Assembly: GCF_032854445.1 (NCBI RefSeq)
Contig: NC_088295.1
Location: 11,271,385 to 11,335,384 of the forward strand
DNA length: 64,000 nt
Source of the DNA: Liolophura sinensis
Lineage: Eukaryota > Mollusca > Polyplacophora > Chitonida > Chitonidae
Direction of reading: 5' to 3'
This document shows, in pieces, positions 60,301-64,000 of this stretch (within the stretch, counting starts at the first letter, position 1; every line of letters begins with the position of its first letter). A program made the position numbers and the translations under genes. The notes under the pieces are model-generated. The model worked only from the letters and a program-made list of their open reading frames with translations, was not told the DNA's origin and made no database searches.

Positions 60301-60723
60301 CCGACATCCTTCTGTGAGAGATTGTTTTTATGTACTTTTACACTGTGTTAGTCAGTGCAAACTTACCAATTTCACAACTATCGCCTCGATATCGTGACAT
60401 GTCACAGTCGCACGTGCAGGATGCTTCATTAAAGCGGCCACCATTGTAACACTCCACTTCCGGTACATCACAGAACTCCCAGGACTGTTTCGGATCGAGG
60501 GTGTAGCACCATGGCCTCTGGAGAATGTAATGCAACCCGGAGGGCTCTCGGCAGTAGTTGGCCACCTCGTCTAGTGTCGACACGGAGAAGTAAGACTCAT
60601 TAGAGTAAGGGTGACTGTGTGGGAATTGAGCGTCCCATCTCTGACAGGTGCGGCCATGACGAGTTGTGTTCAGGGTTCCATTATACAACTGTCCTGCCAA
60701 GCGATAGTCGCAAATGCTGGAGA
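22413..60723 (-). CDS. Mosaic lectin/ApeC/CUB/LDLa/LRR 7TM receptor (GRL101-like), 32 exons, 5' partial
   Basis: A plasma-membrane receptor with a huge modular ectodomain and a rhodopsin-type 7TM bundle of the LGR/GRL101 kind. Exons from 5' to 3' (all -): 60367-60723, 59906-60223, 48307-48488, 47435-47600, 45263-45532, 44667-44771, 44158-44265, 43477-43722, 42507-42706, 40352-40513, 39712-39859, 38805-38977, 38272-38491, 37480-37914, 36878-37084, 36570-36639, 35790-35953, 33568-33738, 33199-33312, 32795-32911, 31716-31931, 30733-31063, 30191-30348, 28838-28978, 28526-28642, 26771-28137, 25761-25947, 24741-24871, 24317-24398, 23843-23947, 23057-23301, 22413-22568. All borders are GT-AG except one GC donor at 45257-45262. 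Phases match at every junction and the sum is 7,169 bases, about 2,388 residues. Signal peptide and first exons lie beyond 60723. I infer one gene from phase continuity and from domains that span introns; two adjacent genes remain possible because of the 11.4-kb intron. Confidence 0.75.
22855..22955 (+). mobile_element. SINE fragment in a receptor intron
   Basis: TTTCCCCGGGTTCTGACCGG, TTCCTCCCGCCATAATACCG and CGCATAAGTGAAATATTC place it in the same SINE family, inserted opposite to the receptor's sense strand. Confidence 0.75.
23478..23572 (-). mobile_element. SINE copy, reverse orientation
   Basis: CGGTGTTTTACGCCGTCCTG, AAGAATATTTCACTTATAGG and AAACCCACGACCATCCG are the reverse complement of the family. 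With the copy at 23650-23785 it forms an inverted pair in the intron between tail exons 23843-23947 and 23057-23301. Confidence 0.88.
23650..23785 (+). mobile_element. SINE copy, near-consensus
   Basis: CCGGTTTCCACCCACCATAA, TGCTGGCCGCCGTCGTATAA, GTGAAATATTCTTGAGTACG and GCGTAAAACACCAATCAAAT followed by AAATAAATAAATA. The sequence GGTTTAGTTCATTCCACC is doubled just upstream. Confidence 0.88.
24741..25947 (-). CDS. Receptor exons: TM5-TM7
   Basis: Exons 25761-25947 and 24741-24871, residues about 2089-2194. TM5 completes as [18 protein letters not shown], the third loop is basic ([17 protein letters not shown]), TM6 is [19 protein letters not shown] with the conserved Cys-Trp-Phe-Pro, and TM7 is [18 protein letters not shown], where DPILY replaces NPxxY. 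The phases are 0-1 and 1-0. The start of the second exon, with its acceptor, is duplicated in the intron at 24930-25090. Confidence 0.93.
24811..25092. repeat. About 115-bp duplication of an exon start with its 3' splice site (three copies)
   Basis: The start of the TM6-7 exon and upstream intron (TAGACATCTGCATCCAGGGC ... GGTAACACAGAAACTCGG ... TAAGTAAATGATC) recur at about 24948-25010 (GTAGACATCTGCGCCCAATG, GAACACAGAAACCCAGTAAG) and, more diverged, at about 25045-25095. On the - strand the copies still translate as LGADVYVS beside the exon's LDADVYAW. Confidence 0.75.
25948..26770. other. Receptor intron, nothing recognised
   Basis: 0.8 kb between the LRR/TM exon and the TM5-6 exon. The phase is 0 on both sides and no exon is missing from the 7TM fold. 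Confidence 0.6.
26771..28137 (-). CDS. Receptor exon: LDLa 6, LRRs, hinge and TM1-TM5 start
   Basis: A single 1,367-base exon, residues about 1633-2088. It begins [16 protein letters not shown] with [13 protein letters not shown] (LDLa 6), then an LRR N-cap ([14 protein letters not shown]) and about seven leucine-rich repeats such as [20 protein letters not shown] and [19 protein letters not shown]. The hinge has [14 protein letters not shown] and SCEDLM, typical of LGR-type receptors. TM1 is [22 protein letters not shown]2 contains [20 protein letters not shown]3 ends [14 protein letters not shown] (DRF in place of DRY) and TM4 follows. The acceptor at 28138-28139 was chosen because it supplies the first LDLa cysteine in phase. 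Confidence 0.95.
28526..28978 (-). CDS. Receptor exons: Cys-poor linker and LDLa 5
   Basis: Exon 28838-28978 encodes a 47-residue linker with a few cysteines ([31 protein letters not shown]) resembling a decayed LDLa. Exon 28526-28642 encodes LDLa 5: [34 protein letters not shown]. Both are phase 1-1. This spacing just before an LRR-7TM unit recalls snail GRL101 and relaxin-receptor-like proteins. Confidence 0.85.
29465..30021. mobile_element. Foldback / MITE-like element 1
   Basis: Long terminal inverted repeats: TTACCTAGAAGTATGCAAGT, TCCTTATAGCTAGTCTTCAC at the left; reading inwards from the right on the other strand TTACTTAGAAGTATGCAACT, TCCCTATAGCTAGTCTCCAC. About 557 bp with no coding frame, in a receptor intron. 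Target-site duplication not resolved. Confidence 0.75.
30191..31931 (-). CDS. Receptor exons: fibrinogen-like domain of the neurexin-IV/CASPR type
   Basis: The second half of exon 31716-31931 ([19 protein letters not shown]), exon 30733-31063 and exon 30191-30348. The middle has [19 protein letters not shown], a stretch with [19 protein letters not shown] and YECKAS, and [11 protein letters not shown]. The end [31 protein letters not shown] and TIGPLRCYE matches the region of contactin-associated proteins around their CNCD and GPLxC motifs. It is an unusual partner for a GPCR. The 5' edge of the middle exon (31063) was chosen by phase and a polypyrimidine tract, and is less sure. Confidence 0.8.
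31716..33738 (-). CDS. Receptor exons: LDLa repeats 1-4
   Basis: Four exons (33568-33738, 33199-33312, 32795-32911, and the first half of 31716-31931) each encode one LDL-receptor class A module. Examples: [17 protein letters not shown] with [45 protein letters not shown] with DGSDERDC, and [17 protein letters not shown]. Repeats 1 and 3 keep the DGSDE calcium cage; repeat 2 has DRSDE and repeat 4 a lengthened acidic loop. Every exon is flanked by phase-1 introns. Confidence 0.93.
33739..35789. other. 2-kb receptor intron between the C-type lectin and LDLa exons
   Basis: No exon is needed by phase or domain completeness. Contains the short repeat at 34690-34860; otherwise AT-rich with nothing recognised. 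Confidence 0.55.
34690..34860. repeat. About 50-bp tandem repeat, three diverged copies
   Basis: Units share GGTCTCGCGTGTAAGTTAGA / GGTCCCGCATATACGTTAGA / GATCTCGTATGTAAGTTAGA followed by AACATGTGATAGCCTTC-like sequence. Confidence 0.6.
35790..37084 (-). CDS. Receptor exons: C-type lectin domain
   Basis: Exons 36878-37084, 36570-36639 and 35790-35953, residues about 1031-1177. [72 protein letters not shown] and [20 protein letters not shown] form a complete CTLD. At the sugar site the sequence is QPN and WHD instead of EPN or QPD and WND, so calcium-dependent sugar binding is possible but its specificity cannot be told. The central exon is only 70 bases. Confidence 0.92.
37480..37914 (-). 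CDS. Receptor exon: CUB domain 2
   Basis: A single 435-base exon, residues about 886-1030. [58 protein letters not shown] and [20 protein letters not shown] give a complete CUB domain. The calcium-site acidic residues (D in HFDI, D before YLEI, D in FVSDKS) are present, so calcium-dependent ligand binding is plausible. Confidence 0.92.
38272..38977 (-). CDS. Receptor exons: CUB domain 1
   Basis: Exons 38805-38977 and 38272-38491, residues about 755-885. [37 protein letters not shown] and [15 protein letters not shown] carry the four CUB cysteines in outline, and the end [16 protein letters not shown] matches the final strand. Diverged, but the SPNY and C.W pattern supports the call. Enters in phase 1 and leaves in phase 1. 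Confidence 0.8.
39140..39275 (+). mobile_element. SINE copy
   Basis: CAACCTGTGGATGGTCGTGG, TTTCTTCCCACCATAATGCC, GTATAGGTGAAATATTCTAG and GGCGTTAAACACTAATCAAA with an ATAAATAAATTAATT tail. It sits in the intron between FA58C and CUB 1 exons. Confidence 0.85.
39712..42706 (-). CDS. Receptor exons: discoidin / FA58C domain
   Basis: Exons 42507-42706, 40352-40513 and 39712-39859, residues about 585-754. Hallmarks in order are [83 protein letters not shown] and [11 protein letters not shown] with CLRFELYGQ. The domain is complete and well kept. FA58C domains bind phospholipid, glycans or proteins at the cell surface. Confidence 0.92.
40514..42506. other. 2-kb receptor intron inside the FA58C domain
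   Basis: The flanking exons join in phase 0 to give a continuous FA58C domain. Contains the 26-bp repeat at 40905-41090. Scattered short frames on both strands show no domain. Confidence 0.6.
40905..41090. repeat. 26-bp tandem repeat, about six copies
   Basis: Unit includes TTGTATCAGTGGACGCGTCT with variants (GTATCACTGCACACGTCTAT, GCATTAATAGAAACGTCTCT). Confidence 0.8.
43477..44771 (-). CDS. Receptor exons: F-type lectin (fucolectin) domain
   Basis: Exons 44667-44771, 44158-44265 and 43477-43722, residues about 432-584. The domain reads [40 protein letters not shown], then a middle with LCRHDVTLG and the terminal RGQYLTIQ and [11 protein letters not shown]. These match the F-type lectin fold, many members of which bind fucose in invertebrate immunity. 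The usual fucose-contact segment after the NR position is changed (NRLQGTD rather than NRGD-like), so fucose binding is doubtful. All three exons start and end in phase 1. Confidence 0.82.
45257..45262 (-). other. Probable GC-AG 5' splice site
   Basis: The kringle-2 exon ends CCCTGTG and continues GCAAGTAACC. The only GT donor (GTAACC, four bases on) would give phase 2, which does not fit the phase-1 start of the exon at 44667-44771. GCAAGT is the usual form of a GC donor. Confidence 0.65.
45263..45532 (-). CDS. Receptor exon: kringle 2
   Basis: Residues about 342-431. [17 protein letters not shown] opens the domain, followed by [27 protein letters not shown] and WSYCDLEPC, giving the six kringle cysteines. 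Phase-1 introns on both sides. The 3' border is best read as TGTG/GCAAGT, a GC-AG donor, because the next exon needs phase 1. Confidence 0.88.
46124..46590. mobile_element. Foldback / MITE-like element 2
   Basis: Nearly the whole element folds on itself. Left end CAAAGACCACTCTAAAATGA, AGTATATATCAGG, GGTCATTAAAAACTATCCAG; right end read on the other strand CGAAGACCCCTCAAAAATGA, AGTATGTATCAAAGG, CCATTAAAACTGTTCAGG. Inner arms also pair (CAGTTACGTCACAT with GAGTGACGTCACAT). About 465 bp, non-coding, in a receptor intron. Confidence 0.78.
47435..60223 (-). CDS. Receptor exons: ApeC domain split over three exons
   Basis: Exons 59906-60223, 48307-48488 and 47435-47600 make residues about 120-341. 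The first has the ApeC hallmark [16 protein letters not shown], then HNFCVRE and [18 protein letters not shown]. The second has [11 protein letters not shown] and [11 protein letters not shown]. The third has [13 protein letters not shown] and [10 protein letters not shown]. This is the order seen in apextrin C-terminal (ApeC) domains, some of which are known in amphioxus to bind peptidoglycan or muramyl dipeptide. The first and second exons are separated by an 11.4-kb intron full of mobile elements; that the domain continues across it is the evidence that both sides belong to one gene. Ligand binding here is inference. Confidence 0.82.
47850..47975 (-). mobile_element. SINE copy, same strand as the receptor
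   Basis: TTATCTGATTGGTGTTTTAC, GCCGTGTTCAAGAATATTTG, ATGACGGCGGCCAGCATTGT, AAACCACCGACCATCCGCAG and GTTGCTGGAAGACCTTCCCA. It lies in the short intron between two ApeC exons. Confidence 0.85.
48251..48267. repeat. 17-base poly-G run
   Basis: An uninterrupted run of 17 G, about 40 bases before the donor-side border of the ApeC exon at 48307-48488. A second run of 11 G lies at 52619-52629. Confidence 0.95.
48489..50100. other. Start of the 11.4-kb receptor intron (ApeC intron)
   Basis: AT-rich intron without a recognised gene; a small tandem repeat lies at 49425-49600. The intron continues to 59905 and holds all the mobile elements listed below. Confidence 0.6.
49425..49600. repeat. About 50-bp tandem repeat, three copies
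   Basis: Units share TGACTTTGTCCCATCTGAAT, TCAACACTCGTGAAGTG and TAAACACGAA. Confidence 0.8.
50100..50470 (+). pseudogene. Crypton-like tyrosine recombinase fragment 1
   Basis: The frame from 50135 reads [57 protein letters not shown], matching the C-terminal catalytic part of eukaryotic tyrosine-recombinase-like proteins (Crypton / DUF3504 type). The HxxR arginine, the GH histidine and the candidate tyrosine are visible. Just upstream the match ([11 protein letters not shown]) continues in another frame near 50215-50245, so the gene is frameshifted. The frame stays open to 50788 with a tail that shows no homology I recognise. Inserted opposite to the receptor's strand. Confidence 0.75.
50635..50690. 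repeat. Strong inverted repeat (hairpin)
   Basis: GTCCTGGGCGCCGGAAAGGG on the left pairs with CCCTTTCCTGGGCGCCCAGGAC on the right around a loop of about 10 bases. A second small hairpin (TTACGTTT/AAACGTAA) lies at about 50603-50623. It is GC-rich compared with its surroundings. Confidence 0.85.
51805..52150 (-). mobile_element. Full-length-like tRNA-derived SINE, reverse orientation
   Basis: Starts (its 3' end) TGATTATTGTTTAACCCCAT and ATTCAAGAATATGGCGC and ends in a tRNA-like head with CCGGAGTTGAACCCTC, the reverse complement of a polymerase III B box, followed by TTAACCAGTCGGCCC. About 340 bp. Related to the shorter SINE copies through the GGGGGAAACCATCC and TTCAAGAATAT segments. Confidence 0.65.
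52835..53011 (+). repeat. Left LTR
   Basis: Shares with the right copy CCTCTATGTGACCCA.AGAG, CTTGATTG.CCTCTCTTTGA, CTACATACG, TCAGTGTCA-like and ATCTAAGGGGC.GAGAGCA, ending GTATATAAATTCACCAC. The TATATAAA may be the promoter TATA box. The true right edge may lie a little beyond 53011. Confidence 0.8.
53395..53960 (+). pseudogene. Retroelement integrase core, broken
   Basis: [40 protein letters not shown], then in the next frame [40 protein letters not shown] and, past a stop at 53880, [10 protein letters not shown]. This is the rve integrase core of Ty3/gypsy-type elements. The first Asp and the Glu of the catalytic triad are visible; the region of the second Asp (near 53610-53620) is damaged by a frameshift and reads EVHNG then stop. 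Not functional. Confidence 0.85.
54293..54431 (+). mobile_element. SINE nested in the LTR element, with target-site duplication
   Basis: CAGCAACCTGAGAATGGTCG, CTGCCCGGTTTCCTCCCACC, GCCGTCGTGTAAGTGAAATA and CACCAATCAAATAATAAATA. It is flanked by AATGTTAAATCT at 54281-54292 and again at 54432-54443, a 12-bp target-site duplication. So the mobile unit here is the short form of about 139 bp, without a tRNA head. Confidence 0.92.
54820..55934 (+). pseudogene. TatD-like nuclease ORF inside the retroelement
   Basis: The end of the ORF reads [22 protein letters not shown], then [33 protein letters not shown] and SLYKWQQ, stopping at 55932-55934. The LHCRD, ETDxPY and N...LY motifs are those of TatD-family metal-dependent deoxyribonucleases (TATDN2-like). 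Upstream, 54828-55279 encodes in two frames a Cys/His-containing stretch ([39 protein letters not shown]) with a frameshift near 55120. Position between integrase and 3' LTR suggests cargo of the element. The middle of the nuclease domain is disrupted or missing. Confidence 0.6.
56216..56383 (+). repeat. Right LTR
   Basis: Begins TGTGGTGACGACCTCTATGT directly after the purine tract and ends GTATATAAATTCACCAC. Clearly related to 52835-53011, but lacks its TATATAATATATATG insertion. Confidence 0.82.
56384..56670 (+). pseudogene. Crypton-like tyrosine recombinase fragment 2
   Basis: Directly after the right LTR one frame reads [38 protein letters not shown] and then, after a frameshift near 56545, [20 protein letters not shown] with NVSSLGSF. 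This is the same class of tyrosine-recombinase-like domain as the fragment at 50100-50470 (shared WYY..MG, NHxxR, TGH), but a different copy. The final tyrosine is replaced by Phe in this reading. Confidence 0.72.
56850..58785. other. Intron sequence with one degenerate SINE
   Basis: AT-rich, no gene recognised. At 58035-58145 a worn SINE (TTTTCCCCGTGCACTCTGTA, GCCACAGCATAAATGAAAGA, AACAATCAAATAAATAAAA) is present. Confidence 0.6.
58795..59890. repeat. 29-bp minisatellite next to the ApeC exon donor
   Basis: About 37 copies of a unit containing TTATGAACCACTATGTTATC and TCTCGTCTG. On the receptor's strand the array starts about 15 bases after the 5' splice site at 59905. The copies are well kept in the middle and frayed at both ends. 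Confidence 0.93.
60367..60723 (-). CDS. Receptor exon: kringle 1 plus EGF-like module
   Basis: Residues about 1-119 of the partial product. A textbook kringle runs from [13 protein letters not shown] through [26 protein letters not shown] and RPWCYTLDP to [11 protein letters not shown], with all six cysteines. A short EGF-like stretch [16 protein letters not shown] and GDSCEIG follows. The exon is bounded by phase-1 introns. Kringles usually bind protein or lysine-containing ligands. The same exon start is copied twice in the intron just upstream (60724-60890). Confidence 0.9.
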
Positions 60724-60960
60724 CTGGAAAAACAATGAATGAAGTCAATGAATGAATGGATGAACGAATGAATGCGTGCATGAATAATCATAAATGCTGG
60801 AGACAAGAAAACAAATGGAAATAGTGATGAATAAATGAATGGATGATCATAAATGCTACAGACTGGAAAACAATCGGAAATAGTGAATGAATTAATGAAT
60901 GAATGATTATGGTCTAACGCAACTTCGGCAATTCCCGTCATATCGAAGTCATTCCACTTA
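60724..60960. repeat. AATG-rich repeats with copies of an exon start and acceptor
   Basis: Runs of AATGAATG alternate with CATAAATGCTGGAGACAAGA (60789-60808) and CATAAATGCTACAGACTGGA (60849-60868), which copy the border of the kringle-1 exon, CGCAAATGCTGGAGACTGGA. On the receptor's strand these are duplicated 3' splice sites with the first exon bases. Confidence 0.8.
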
Positions 60961-61770
60961 TTATTTTGTGACAAGGGAGGTTCACCCAAACTATAATAAC
61001 TTCGTTCTTTATCTCTGCCGTTTACTGTTACGGTGATTGATTATTGATTATTTCTGTCCACGAATATTGACAAGCCTATCAGGAGATGGAGGCCTCTTTG
61101 CCAAACCACACAACATGAGAAGATAAAGACAATAGAATTAATAGAGTTGTATATCTGCCAAAGGAATCGTTCCTGCCATCAACAGAGGCTACAGATGACA
61201 TGCAGATGATAATGCAATGGATTAAAAGTTGTTTTGAAGACAACTATAGCACTGAAAATGCTGTTTGTATTATGTAGAACTTCCATAATGTGAAATCCAC
61301 AATTGGATACTGGTGGAGGAGAGAAAACATGTATCATGATTTACGCGCTGTAAAGAGTTAGATTTTAACACTTTGTAAACTGCTGTAAAATGTTGTAATC
61401 TAACACTGTCATAATGTCAAATGAACAACATTATGGTGGGAGGAAACCGCGCAGAGCTTGGGGGACGTAACATTTTAAGATGTTGACATTCTCATTTTAC
61501 AGTGTTTAACATACTGTATTTTCTTAATATTTAGGAAATGATGAAAGTTTTCTAGAAATTTCAGCTTTCTGGAGATCTAAACTAATTAACAAATGAATGA
61601 CACAGTATGTAACACGATTATTCGACAAAGTAATGGCTGTGGCACCAAGCGCATTTAATGTGGTTTCGAAAAACCAAGCCCCAGAGGCTGATCAAACCGC
61701 TATATGAAATTCTGAATTGTGAAGAAGACATCGTGAATGAAAATTCAATTCCTAATCTAAATCCAGCTCT
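60960..61770. other. Upstream receptor flank or intron, nothing firm
   Basis: No exon recognised. A worn reverse SINE piece (ACATTATGGTGGGAGGAAAC) lies at about 61428-61465. Further 5' receptor exons must lie here or beyond the window. Confidence 0.5.
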
Positions 61771-61985
61771 AATACTGACATAACCCATGGGTAGGAGCTA
61801 CACGTCACATAATACTGACATAACCCATGGGTAGGAGCTACACGTCACATAATACTGACATAACCCATGGGTAGGAGCTACACGTCACATAATACTGACA
61901 TAGCCCAAGGGTAGGAGATACACATCACATAATACTGACATAACCCATGGGTAGGAGCTACACATCCCACAATGGGTCAACGCAA
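61770..61985. repeat. 40-bp tandem repeat, about five copies
   Basis: Unit ATAATACTGACATAACCCAT, GGGTAGGAGCTACACGTCAC. The first three copies are identical; the last two carry a few changes. Confidence 0.95.
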
Positions 61986-62047
61986 TGTGCAGCAACAGAA
62001 CAACTCCTCGCTTAAGAACACGTTATGTATATTTACGAAACGGTAAA

Positions 62048-62930
62048 GTTCAGAGTTTTGTAATGCCTTGTGTCATGAAAAGCTATAGAGTATTTCTTTT
62101 AGAGAGTCGCCTATCAAATCAGCTCTAAAATCAGTCATTCTCTCTACCAAAATTGCCTTTAGTCAGTGAAACGTAACTACACAAGCTCTGCACATATATA
62201 TGTTGGAAGTCCATATTCTTGCAAAGACAATCAAATTAGAAAACATTTTCTAATTTATAGCGTTAAACTGCATAAGTTCAGGTGACGTCATAATTATTTT
62301 TAAAAATTGTGGCATGCCGGAAATGGGCGTGGAGAGTGATTTTTTTACAAAAGGTGAACCAACGTGGGGTTAGCAACGTCTCAGCAAATAGAATACATTG
62401 TGTTTTATAACAAAATTCACCTTTAAAACCATACTGCTATGAGATCATATACTACAAGAGATGAAATAAAATTCATTTATGAAGGTTATGTTATACTAAA
62501 CGTGTTAACAATTTCAAATATAATAATGTTACATAACAGGTTTTACAGTAAAACCAATAGCAGTTTAGGTGACTGTAATCGACCTCCGTCAAAACATGTT
62601 GAACTCCGCCCAATATCCGGCCTGCCACTGTTTTTCTAATAATTATGACATCACCCACGACAATGGGTTTTTGCCGTCGAAACCGAGCTTATGGACTTGA
62701 ACATTATGAATTAGAAAAAGTGTTCTAACATTTTCCTTGCAATGATATGGACGTTCAACATATCAATGTGTAGAGCTCGGGTTTTTATGTGAGACTGACG
62801 TAAGGCAATTTTGGTAGTGAGTATGATTTTACAGATTGCTGAATGTAAGCAACTCTCTAAACGAAACAGACTATAACAAGCTTATAACGTATATATTGTA
62901 ATATCTAACGCGTTTAGATAAACTCTGAAC
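62048..62930. mobile_element. Large foldback / MITE-like element 3
   Basis: About 880 bp with long inverted arms. Left: GTTCAGAGTTTTG, TTTTAGAGAGTC, CTACCAAAATTGCCTTTAGT, ATGTTGGAAGTCCATATTCT. Right, read on the other strand: GTTCAGAGTTTATC, GTTTAGAGAGTT, CTACCAAAATTGCCTTACGT, ATGTTGAACGTCCATATCAT. The centre has no coding frame of note. Target-site duplication not resolved. Confidence 0.8.
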
Positions 62931-63114
62931 GTCCCTGTGTTCCCGTGGTGGAAACTTTGACCTGTAGAACAGAGGCTCCAATTGCCGGCGGACGCTGTCG
63001 CTCACAGATGCCTGGGCTCTTCACAGTTGTTAACAACTGGTTCCAATCGTCATTACAGTCCTTATCTTGATCTATCAATCACATTATGATGCATAACTAG
63101 GCACGGTAAATGTA

Positions 63115-63670
63115 CTCCCCTGGGGCGGAACGTGTGTCTGACGTAAGATGTGCACGAGCCGTGGGTTCAATCCCGGCCTAGGGCATGGATTGTCTAGATT
63201 CCCTCGCTCTCATTGTTCGTGGTGTTCCTTGGTTAAAATAAGCGGCCAGTGCAGCTAGTCGGTTCTTTGTGCAGTCTTGCCTTCAATCAGTGATGCAAGT
63301 CATTGCGGCATACGTCATACCAAAAAGTTCGTCATTATGTTGCCAAAGATCGGTGATTTAACCCCTGTGCTCCAGTCATCCGGGCCCCTCCAAGATACAT
63401 GTGGGAAGTCCATATAGGCTGTTAAACTTCTAACTGACTGGCGAAAATACGGGCCGATTTATGGACCTGGTTAGTCAAGTCTAGTTCAAGCCCAGCTGAT
63501 GCTGACTTCCTGTCAGGCAGTACGTGCGGAGGCCTTTCAGCAACTTGCGGATGGTCGGGTGTTTTCCCTGGGCGCTGTCCGGTTTCTTTCCACCATAATG
63601 CTGATCGCCATCGTATAAGTGAAATATTATTGACTACGGCGTAAAACACCAATTAAATAATAAATAAATT
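63115..63670 (+). mobile_element. tRNA-like SINE head and SINE body
   Basis: 63118-63180 looks like a tRNA-derived head, with GTGGGTTCAATCCCGGCC as a B box. The familiar body (CTTGCGGATGGTCGGGTGTT, TTTCCACCATAATGCTGATC, AAGTGAAATATTATTGACTA, CACCAATTAAATAATAAATA) is at 63540-63668. The 350 bases between them may be part of a longer element or a separate insertion. Confidence 0.55.
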
Positions 63671-64000
63671 GACTGTAAGCCACAAGGGTTTGGCTCAAAA
63701 TCGTGTGTGTGTGTGTGTGAAGGATACTCCATTAAATGCCTCCGTCCAAAGCTTTATGTACTGAGCAATGGTTGCATCATCCTCAATGGAAAAAAACAAG
63801 TTCAGAGAATTCGGAGTCACTGGCGATTTGTTTCGTACATACTAGTTACATCTAATCTAGAGTGAATACCAGTAGTCTACAAGGCACATATTTAAACAGT
63901 TGTGACTGTCGTGCATGCCATTGAGATCTAATCTAGGTATTTAAAAATAGTCAAAATAGTGCCAGTCTGTACCTAATATGTAAGCTAACTTCATGATAAC

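Noticed and set aside
62940..63040. Possible extra 5' receptor exon on the - strand
   Set aside because: A CAG acceptor and a GTCAAA donor-like site frame about 50 bases, but the donor is weak, no domain is encoded, and the phase cannot be checked without neighbours.
63702..63719. GT microsatellite
   Set aside because: A plain dinucleotide run of about nine units, too common to be of interest.

Overview
This window looks like nuclear DNA from an invertebrate animal. It is AT-rich and intron-rich and carries SINEs, foldback transposons, an LTR retroelement and many minisatellites. The receptor's domain set (GRL101-type 7TM, ApeC, F-type lectin, LDLa) together with abundant copies of one SINE family suggest a lophotrochozoan, most likely a mollusc. 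The species call is inference. No tRNA, rRNA or CRISPR locus was seen.

Two genes converge. On the + strand, 20 exons from 69 to 17208 encode the last 948 residues of a DNA-PKcs (PRKDC) orthologue: part of the FAT region, the PI3K-like kinase domain and the FATC tail, with a true stop at 17206-17208. On the - strand, 32 exons from 60723 down to 22413 chain in one reading frame through compatible splice phases. They encode about 2,388 residues of a very large mosaic receptor whose 5' end lies beyond the window. Its order is kringle, EGF-like, ApeC, kringle, F-type lectin, discoidin (FA58C), CUB, CUB, C-type lectin, four LDLa, a neurexin-IV/CASPR-type fibrinogen-like domain, a Cys-poor linker, two more LDLa, leucine-rich repeats, seven transmembrane helices and a roughly 195-residue cytoplasmic tail I do not recognise. 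Every boundary between extracellular domains is a phase-1 intron, the classic mark of exon shuffling. Domain content suggests a pattern-recognition ectodomain on an LGR/GRL101-like GPCR. This is the main candidate for an undescribed system.

Region by region: 1-17208 is PRKDC; 17209-22412 holds the two 3' flanks, arrays and SINEs; 22413-48488 holds the receptor from the middle of its ApeC domain to its tail; 48489-59905 is one 11.4-kb receptor intron filled with + strand mobile debris (two Crypton-like tyrosine-recombinase fragments around a decayed Ty3/gypsy-like LTR element that also carries a TatD-like nuclease ORF) and a 29-bp minisatellite; 59906-60723 holds the most 5' receptor exons seen; 60724-64000 holds simple repeats, a large foldback element and a SINE.

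A second theme is that tandem arrays grow out of exon edges. In PRKDC, the ends of the exons at 5248 and 10826 with their 5' splice sites, and the stop-codon segment at 17208, were copied into arrays. In the receptor, the stop-codon segment at 22413 and two exon starts with their 3' splice sites (24871 and 60723) were copied. Many array units therefore carry near-consensus splice sites. The exon models and repeat calls are manual readings; no alignment or database search was run.
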